Below, one piece after another: positions 23,402 through 31,977 of a DNA stretch of 31,977 bases. Under the pieces are notes generated by a model, which ran no database searches, was not told where the DNA came from, and saw only the letters and a program-made list of their open reading frames with translations. The stretch lies in the NCBI GenBank assembly GCA_017940955.1, contig JAGAXP010000139.1:1-31977 (forward strand). The letters run 5' to 3'. The DNA comes from Oribacterium sp. GTDB lineage: Bacteria; Bacillota_A; Clostridia; Lachnospirales; Lachnospiraceae. A program made the translations under genes and the position numbers. Each line of letters opens with the position of its first letter. The stretch's first letter is position 1.

Positions 23402-25396
23402 TTAAACGGCTGCTTTCTGCTTCCTGGTCTGAAGTACGTCGATACCCATGATCACAGCGATGGTTCCGATACCGATTACATCTGTAAGAGTTCCCGGATA
23501 AAGCATCATAAGACCTGCAACGGCAAGCAATATACGTACTACCATGTTGATAGGCTTAACCGTATAGCCCTCAAGTGCTGCAGAAATCGCGAACATTCCG
23601 AGGAAGCTGGTGATAACGATCATCACAACTCCTACAGCATCTGTATCTATAAGAAGCATAGACGGATTGAGCGAGAATATGTAAGGCACCAGGAATGCTC
23701 CTATGGCAAGTCTTGTCGCATTTATAGCTGTCTTCATAGGATCAGCCTTTGCGATAGCAGAACCCGCATAAGCTGCAAGTGCAACCGGCGGTGTGATATC
23801 CGCAACGATTCCAAAGTAGAATACAAACATGTTTGCGCTCAATGCATTAAGTCCCATACCTGTAGTAAGGATCGGCGCACAGGTTGTTGCCATGATGATG
23901 TAGGTTGCTGTTGTAGGTACACCCATTCCCAGGATGATACAGCAGATCATGGTAAGGAAAAGAGCTATCAGAAGGTTACCGTGTGATACTCCGACGATGG
24001 CTGTGATGAATACCTGACCAAGTCCTGTCATGGTAACAACTCCGGCAATGATTCCGGCGATACCGCAGGCTGCCGCAATTGACAATGTATTCTTCGCACC
24101 TGTTACAAGAGCATTGAACATATCCTTCGGAGACATACGGTGATCCTTGTCAAACATACTTACAACTACGCAAAGTATGGTGGCAATGATGGCTGCACGG
24201 CTCATGGTATATCCGGCACAGATAAGATAAATCAGTGCAACGATAGGGATCAGAAGATAAATCCTGGGAAGAAGCACCTTCCACTTAGGAAGATCTTCTT
24301 TTGGAATTCCCTTAAGACCAAGTCTCCTGGCACGGAGATGAACCATAAGGAAGATACCGGTGAAGTAAAGTATCGCAGGAAGAATGGCTCTTACAACGAT
24401 ATTGGAATACGGCACACCGATCATCTCTGCCATAAGGAATGCAGCTGCACCCATGATAGGCGGCATGATCTGTCCTCCTGTAGAGGAAGCTGCTTCAACC
24501 GCACCTGCGAACTCTCCCGGGAATCCGGTTTCCTTCATCATAGGGATGGTAACCGAACCAGTGGTAACAGTATTACCAACAGAAGATCCGGAAACCATAC
24601 CGCAAAGAGCACTGGAAATAACAGAAACCTTTGCGGGACCGCCGGTTGCTGAACCGGCTAAAGCATTGGCACACTGGATAAAGAACTCGGAAATACCTGT
24701 TGCTTCAAGGAATGCTCCGAAAATGATGAACAGTACGATGTACGTACTGCATACGCCTATAGGAGTACCTATAACACCTGTTGTGGTATAGAATAGGTTA
24801 TAAACTATCTTACGTAAAGATGCTCCCGTACTGAAAGCGTAAACCACAAAAAGTGCGGCAACCACAACGATAGGAATACCTGTCACTCTTCGGCAGCACT
24901 CGGCAAGAACTATGATACCGATAACACCGAGGATGATCTCTGTCTGGTTGATACGGGTCGCATGATTGATGATCTCGCGATTGTTAATTACAAAATAGAA
25001 AAAGCTGAAGGAACCTGCAACCGCAAGGATCAGATCATAAAACGGTATGTGATTCTGTTTCTGCGGCTTCAGATGGTTTTTACCTGATGGATACAGAATG
25101 AATATGAATAAGATAACTATACCAACGAATAAAGGACGTCTGATACGCTCATCCCACACCGCAAAAAGATTCATATAGATCATGAAAAGTGAAAATAATG
25201 CAAGAAGTCCCTTGATGACCATGTCGTAAACACCTTTCCAGGGTCTTACGTTTGACTCACGGTCATACTTTTTCATGATCTCATCGACAACTGCCTGAGC
25301 TTCGGCAGATTGTCCGCCCTGCGGGATGCTGTTCACACCCGCATCTTTTGTTGTGTTGTTTGTTTTTTCTTCCAAAGTTGTGTCCTCCATTCCCAT
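23402..25396 (-). CDS. TRAP transporter fused permease (TAXI type)
   Basis: A 664-residue membrane protein that fuses the small (4-TM, DctQ-like) and large (12-TM, DctM-like) permease parts of a tripartite ATP-independent transporter, as is standard for TAXI systems. The N-terminal 65 residues are soluble; hydrophobic helices then run to the end. Family segments include SGSSVGNTVTTGSVTIPMMK, STGGQIMPPIMGAAAFLMAE and LGMGVPTTATYIIMA. It uses a sodium or proton gradient to import an organic acid or related solute; the substrate cannot be told from sequence. It starts four bases after the DUF1850 gene, without a good ribosome binding site, so coupling is likely. Confidence 0.93.
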   Translation of the reverse strand: MGMEDTTLEEKTNNTTKDAGVNSIPQGGQSAEAQAVVDEIMKKYDRESNVRPWKGVYDMVIKGLLALFSLFMIYMNLFAVWDERIRRPLFVGIVILFIFILYPSGKNHLKPQKQNHIPFYDLILAVAGSFSFFYFVINNREIINHATRINQTEIILGVIGIIVLAECCRRVTGIPIVVVAALFVVYAFSTGASLRKIVYNLFYTTTGVIGTPIGVCSTYIVLFIIFGAFLEATGISEFFIQCANALAGSATGGPAKVSVISSALCGMVSGSSVGNTVTTGSVTIPMMKETGFPGEFAGAVEAASSTGGQIMPPIMGAAAFLMAEMIGVPYSNIVVRAILPAILYFTGIFLMVHLRARRLGLKGIPKEDLPKWKVLLPRIYLLIPIVALIYLICAGYTMSRAAIIATILCVVVSMFDKDHRMSPKDMFNALVTGAKNTLSIAAACGIAGIIAGVVTMTGLGQVFITAIVGVSHGNLLIALFLTMICCIILGMGVPTTATYIIMATTCAPILTTGMGLNALSANMFVFYFGIVADITPPVALAAYAGSAIAKADPMKTAINATRLAIGAFLVPYIFSLNPSMLLIDTDAVGVVMIVITSFLGMFAISAALEGYTVKPINMVVRILLAVAGLMMLYPGTLTDVIGIGTIAVIMGIDVLQTRKQKAAV

Positions 25397-25400
25397 CGGT

Positions 25401-25910
25401 TTAAAAAAACTTCCACTTCATATATGAAAATCTGACCCGTGAATTTCTGCCGCAAAGATCCCTCAGGCTAATGTCTTTTCCTTCATTGATCCTTAAGGTA
25501 TGATCAGATACCGTTCCCACAAAATAAGTGAGATCCGGCATCTTCTTATCAAAGCCCGAAACTATCATACTTCCATCCTTCCCGTATTCAAGTTTCTCCC
25601 CTTCGGAAAGCTCTGTCTGAACCCCGGCACCAAAACCGTAATAAACGGTTTTCTCCACATATATTCCGTCAGCCTTTATTTCATAATAATCAATGAGCGG
25701 GCTCTTGTTTACAGAATGAATAAATCCAATGCTGAAGGTATCTCCAACCTTCACAGGATACATCCCGTACACTTTGCCATCCGATGCATCGGAAACAGCC
25801 AGAACTCCGATTCCCACCAATTGAATATAAATAACAACGGTAGCGGTAACCGCTAATAAAGCAATCACCGCCACTAAGATCTTCTTATGATTTATAAACT
25901 GATTTTTCAT
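25401..25910 (-). CDS. DUF1850 protein of the TAXI-TRAP operon
   Basis: A 169-residue protein with an N-terminal membrane anchor (about 9-33) and an extracytoplasmic domain. The segment FIHSVNKSPLIDYYEI is the DUF1850 signature. DUF1850 genes almost always lie between TAXI binding-protein and fused permease genes, and the role is unknown, perhaps assembly or substrate transfer. Its ATG shares a base with the stop of the binding-protein gene (TGATG). Confidence 0.85.
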   Translation of the reverse strand: MKNQFINHKKILVAVIALLAVTATVVIYIQLVGIGVLAVSDASDGKVYGMYPVKVGDTFSIGFIHSVNKSPLIDYYEIKADGIYVEKTVYYGFGAGVQTELSEGEKLEYGKDGSMIVSGFDKKMPDLTYFVGTVSDHTLRINEGKDISLRDLCGRNSRVRFSYMKWKFF

Positions 25911-26965
25911 CAGTCAACTGTGACACCCTGCTCTTCATAATACTTCTTAGCACCCGGATGGAATGGGATTGTGATTCCCTTTGTTGCATCTTCAAGGTTA
26001 AGAAGCTCGAACTTTGCATGACCTGCAGCAAGAGCGTCCTTGTTATCAAACATAGCCTTGAGCATCTCGTAAACAACATCCTCGGAAAGCTTTGTTGAAG
26101 CGATGATAGTTGCTCTTACGGAAACAGTCTTGGCATCTGCATCAACACCTGTGTATGTGCCGCCCGGAATTGTAGTCGGTGTATAGAAGCTGTACTTTTC
26201 CTGAAGTGTCTTGATGTGTTCATCATCAAGCTCTACAAGGTGAACTGCCTTTGTTGTTGAAAGATCAACTACTGCTGTTGTAGGAGCACCTGCAACGATA
26301 AATGCTGCATCGATCTTCTCATCCTTAAGGGAATCAGCTGAATCACCGAAGGAAGCATTAACAACCTTGATGTCATCAAAGCTGATGCCGTAAGCATCAA
26401 GGATCTGACGTGCGTTGAACTCAACACCTGAACCTGCATCACCAACGGATACTGTCTTGCCCTTAAGATCTGCTACTGTCTTGATATCGTCGGTACATGT
26501 GATGATCTGAACTGTCTCATCATAAAGACCTGCAACAGGTGCAAATGTCTCATAAGCGCCTTCGTCAGCGAAAAGGTCTGTTCCTTCGTGAGCATAAGAC
26601 ATAACGTCGTTCTGAACGATTGCGAGGTCTGCATCACCGTCATCGATAAGCTGGATGTTTGCCTTTGAAGCACCGGTTGATGTAACAGTGAGATGAGAAT
26701 TCTGCATAAGAGGATTCAGAACTGTTGCCATAACACCACCAACTGCATAGTAGGTACCTGTTGTTCCACCTGTACCGAATACAACTTCTTCTCCGGAATT
26801 TCCGGTTGAAGCTGCGCCGGCAGCAGCGGTCTCTGCAGAAGCTGCAGCAGTAGTCTCAGCACCTGCAGCAGCCTGAGTTGCTGTTGTAGAACCGCTGGAA
26901 CCGCATGCTGTTAAAGCACTTGCTGCGAGAACACCTGTCATCACTAAAGACAATAACTTCTTCAT
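25910..26965 (-). CDS. TAXI-family TRAP solute-binding lipoprotein
   Basis: A 351-residue substrate-binding protein. It has a lipoprotein signal peptide (1-20) with the lipobox LTAC (Cys21), then an Ala/Thr/Ser-rich linker to about 60, then the TAXI domain: VVFGTGGTTGTYYAVGGVMA near its start and DLKGKTVSVGDAGSGVEFNA in the middle are typical. It captures the solute outside the membrane and hands it to the fused permease. First gene of the three-gene operon. GAGGGAG precedes the start. Confidence 0.94.
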   Translation of the reverse strand: MKKLLSLVMTGVLAASALTACGSSGSTTATQAAAGAETTAAASAETAAAGAASTGNSGEEVVFGTGGTTGTYYAVGGVMATVLNPLMQNSHLTVTSTGASKANIQLIDDGDADLAIVQNDVMSYAHEGTDLFADEGAYETFAPVAGLYDETVQIITCTDDIKTVADLKGKTVSVGDAGSGVEFNARQILDAYGISFDDIKVVNASFGDSADSLKDEKIDAAFIVAGAPTTAVVDLSTTKAVHLVELDDEHIKTLQEKYSFYTPTTIPGGTYTGVDADAKTVSVRATIIASTKLSEDVVYEMLKAMFDNKDALAAGHAKFELLNLEDATKGITIPFHPGAKKYYEEQGVTVD

Positions 26966-27005
26966 AATATTTTCTCCCTCTCTGAAGACAAATCATATAT
27001 TTTTT

Positions 27006-27031
27006 GTTATGGAATACTGATTTTCCATAAC
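27006..27031 (-). promoter_or_regulatory. Leader hairpin of the TRAP operon
   Basis: Perfect 9-bp inverted repeat gttatggaa/ttccataac with an 8-base loop, in the untranslated leader between the promoter and the binding-protein gene. It could be an operator or a stability element. Confidence 0.6.
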
Positions 27032-27054
27032 CTTTGCCTCAGGTATTGATTAAA

Positions 27055-27083
27055 ATGATAAAGCCCTTAATGTGTTTTGTCAA
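27055..27083 (-). promoter_or_regulatory. Promoter of the TRAP operon
   Basis: Consensus -35 TTGACA (27083-27078), 17 bases, -10 TATCAT (27060-27055) on the minus strand. Confidence 0.85.
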
Positions 27084-27105
27084 CCTGTTTTTATTTGCAT
27101 AAAAA

Positions 27106-27171
27106 ATGCATATATTTCACACGCATCTTGTATAAATCGTATATCTATGCATTGAACGTAAATATATGCAT
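27106..27171. promoter_or_regulatory. ATGCATA repeats upstream of the TRAP promoter
   Basis: ATGCATATATTT at 27106-27117 and its exact complement AAATATATGCAT at 27160-27171 form a 12-bp inverted repeat; a third copy, ATATCTATGCAT, lies at 27141-27152. The nearest copy is 23 bp above the -35 box, which suits an activator site. The regulator is unknown. Confidence 0.5.
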
Positions 27172-27190
27172 GTTTATGAGTGTTTTAGTT

Positions 27191-27216
27191 AAAGGACGCA
27201 TATCCATATGTCCTTT
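27191..27216. repeat. Inverted repeat aaaggac/gtccttt
   Basis: Perfect 7-bp arms (27191-27197 and 27210-27216), 12-base loop. It lies 37 bases past the AraC-type gene's stop and may be a weak end of that transcript; no T run on the minus strand. Confidence 0.4.
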
Positions 27217-27252
27217 TACTTTGTTTTGGTTATGTCTGATATTCCCTGTGTT

Positions 27253-28203
27253 TCACCATCCCTCATAAGTGCTTATCTTATACTTCTGCAGCTTGTACTC
27301 ATAATTCTCGGGATGATTTCTCCATTCATGTGTAGTCATTCCCACAAATTTCATGAAGTTTCTCTGGAAAGTCGACATCGATGTAAAACCTGTCTCATAG
27401 GCCACGGTACGTATAGGTTTGTTAGAAGTCCTCAGTTCCTTGCAGGCCTCATGTATACGTATGGAATTGACATATTCAAGCGGAGAAAGATGCAGGTTAT
27501 CGTTAAACAGCCGTCTGAAATGTGTTTCCGATAATGCACAAAGCTCAGCAAGCTTTCCTATGTATATCTCCTCCATAAAATGAGCCTTAATGTAGTCTAT
27601 TGCAGGAGCCAGTCTCTCCATATCTCCGGGTTCTTCCTTAAAGGTATCATTCTCAACCTGCTCGGATTCAGCTGAGCTCTCATTCATACGTATGATGTTG
27701 ATAAGCAGATCCACCAGATAAGCATCACTCTTTTGCTTATAAAGTTTCTTCCTCTCATTCTGCTCTTCGAATATAGAAGATATATCCTTCATGAGAGCTT
27801 CCCCGTCACCGGATCTGAAAAAGTAAGGTCTTCTATAGAGCTCATCCAGGGCAGCCCTGGCTTTATCTTCATTTTTTGAGAACATCAGCTTGATCAGTCC
27901 TTCGCAATCAACAAAAAGATATTCCCAAAAGCCCAGGGTTCCGGGATCGGAATTGGTTGTATGAGGATAGTTCGGAGGTATCAGTGTAAAACATCCCGGC
28001 TCAAAACGGTAAACTGTATTTTCATACACCATCTCTCCCGTACCTTTATGACATACCCCGATCTCCAGATAATTATGAAAATGGAGGTAAGTTATTCCGT
28101 ATCCGTATTTTCTCACCCAGGACTGACCAGTAAGTGCAAGCACATAAGAGTCCTCAGGCATTTCGTAATATCTGTATTGCATTTCCTGTTTTTTCTTGGA
28201 CAT
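27253..28203 (-). CDS. AraC-family transcriptional regulator
   Basis: A 316-residue regulator with an N-terminal cupin-like sensing domain (about 30-160; YLHFHNYLEIGVCHKGTGE and FTLIPPNYPH are typical) and a C-terminal pair of helix-turn-helix motifs (about 205-300; LAELCALSETHFRRLF and IRTVAYETGFTSMSTFQRNF). It lies directly after the beta-galactosidase gene but behind a terminator, and may control that gene, the ABC transporter, or the TRAP operon beyond it. GGAAG precedes the start. Sugar binding is only inferred. Confidence 0.9.
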   Translation of the reverse strand: MSKKKQEMQYRYYEMPEDSYVLALTGQSWVRKYGYGITYLHFHNYLEIGVCHKGTGEMVYENTVYRFEPGCFTLIPPNYPHTTNSDPGTLGFWEYLFVDCEGLIKLMFSKNEDKARAALDELYRRPYFFRSGDGEALMKDISSIFEEQNERKKLYKQKSDAYLVDLLINIIRMNESSAESEQVENDTFKEEPGDMERLAPAIDYIKAHFMEEIYIGKLAELCALSETHFRRLFNDNLHLSPLEYVNSIRIHEACKELRTSNKPIRTVAYETGFTSMSTFQRNFMKFVGMTTHEWRNHPENYEYKLQKYKISTYEGW

Positions 28204-28301
28204 ACAGGTCTCTTCCTTTCCAAATCAAAACCTTCTCTTCCTGTTGGCACGATCGATCAGTGTCAAATATACCGGATCTTCCATCTGTATTTTCACGTAA
28301 A

Positions 28302-28331
28302 AGGGCAGGTTCCACCATAGAAACCTGCCCT
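28302..28331 (-). terminator. Terminator of the lacZ operon
   Basis: Perfect 10-bp stem agggcaggtt (28302-28311) and aacctgccct (28322-28331), 10-base loop, followed by TTTTAC on the minus strand (the first T pairs). It is 19 bases after the stop of lacZ. Confidence 0.8.
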
Positions 28332-28349
28332 AAGATCAACTAATACTCA

Positions 28350-31460
<3,111 letters not shown>

Positions 31461-31574
31461 TTATATGTCTGAGTCCTCCTACCGGAGAACCCTGACATTT
31501 AATTTATAAGTCCCATACTCAAAGACTGCATCCTTGTGCATGGTCTTACATATAAGTTCTTTCTTACTAAATAC

Positions 31575-31977
31575 TTATTTAACAGATCCTGTGATACCTT
31601 CTGCAAACTGCTTCTGCAGGATGAAGAAAATAATCATCGTCGGCACTGAGCAGAAAAGAACGCCCATCATAAGGGTACCGTAGTCAACTGTATAACCTGC
31701 CGCAAGGTTAGCTATAAGCATCGGCATGTTCATGGCACTTGTATCGGTATTCATTACAACCTTTGGCCACATATATGAATTCCAGGCATTCATAAAGCTG
31801 ATAACTGCCGCTGCGGCATAGGTTGATTTCATTACCGGAAGATACATGCGGAAGAAAATAGCAAACTCTGACAATCCATCCAGTCTTGCAGCCTCCATGA
31901 TATCTACAGGGAAGTTTCTTGAGTTCTGTCTGAACATCATGATCATAAACGGCGTTGAGATAGACGGAAGTATAAAT
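31575..31977 (-). CDS. Carbohydrate ABC transporter permease, partial
   Basis: The C-terminal 133 codons of a MalG-type inner permease; the frame is still open at the right edge of the window, so the start lies beyond it. The EAA loop that contacts the ATPase is EAARLDGLSEFAIFFRMYLP, followed by membrane helices and a terminal FAEGITGSVK, typical for sugar permeases. It is 129 bases upstream of lacZ on the same strand with no terminator between, so the two are probably cotranscribed. The first residues visible are FILPSISTPFMIMMFRQ. Confidence 0.92.
   Translation of the reverse strand, partial: FILPSISTPFMIMMFRQNSRNFPVDIMEAARLDGLSEFAIFFRMYLPVMKSTYAAAAVISFMNAWNSYMWPKVVMNTDTSAMNMPMLIANLAAGYTVDYGTLMMGVLFCSVPTMIIFFILQKQFAEGITGSVK

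Overview
The window reads like chromosomal DNA of an anaerobic Firmicute of class Clostridia, most likely a gut or rumen Lachnospiraceae member. The evidence is a SCIFF peptide with its radical SAM maturase, a tryptophan T-box, Gram-positive ribosome binding sites (GGAGG), TTGACA/TATAAT promoters and many short rho-independent terminators. Every gene I can support lies on the minus strand, so transcription runs from high to low coordinates. I see no phage, IS element, CRISPR array, tRNA or rRNA.

Layout from right to left (direction of transcription). 31977-28350: the end of a sugar ABC transporter permease, then a GH2 beta-galactosidase and, after a terminator, an AraC-type regulator (28203-27253). 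26965-23402: a TAXI-type TRAP uptake operon (binding lipoprotein, DUF1850 protein, fused permease) behind a consensus promoter with unusual repeats upstream and a hairpin in the leader. 23043-22237: trpC alone, separated from the other trp genes. 22060-17562: a zinc-ribbon/DUF4234 membrane protein with a 36-bp tandem repeat, then two near-duplicate AAA-ATPase/PD-(D/E)XK proteins with a fragment of a pRiA4b ORF-3-like gene between them. 17446-13086: a promoter, a Trp-specific T-box leader (specifier UGG), trpD-trpF-trpB-trpA and a terminator.

13070-10925: a flavin disulfide-type oxidoreductase whose promoter is bracketed by two copies of the palindrome ATTGTGYGCAAT, then a small FMN-binding split-barrel protein. 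10873-6467: an SseB-family protein, the 48-residue SCIFF precursor scfA (no supplied open reading frame covers it), its maturase scfB, and a PLP-dependent Orn/Lys/Arg decarboxylase-family gene that overlaps the end of scfB. 6441-5949: a gene-free stretch with three 54-bp tandem repeats running into an 18-bp perfect hairpin. 5858-4635: a glutamate-synthase-small-subunit-like flavoprotein. 4401-463: the fructose operon fruR-fruK-fruA with candidate operator repeats around its promoter, ending at a terminator. 206-460: a long nested inverted repeat of unknown nature.

The genes give mostly catabolic and biosynthetic functions: fructose uptake and phosphorylation, lactose or beta-galactoside use, organic-acid-type TRAP uptake, tryptophan synthesis controlled by tRNA-Trp charging, and one ranthipeptide (SCIFF) locus. 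The parts least explained by known biology are the split trp cluster with its mosaic ATPase/nuclease duplicates, the SCIFF locus coupled to a PLP enzyme, and the three non-coding repeat structures.
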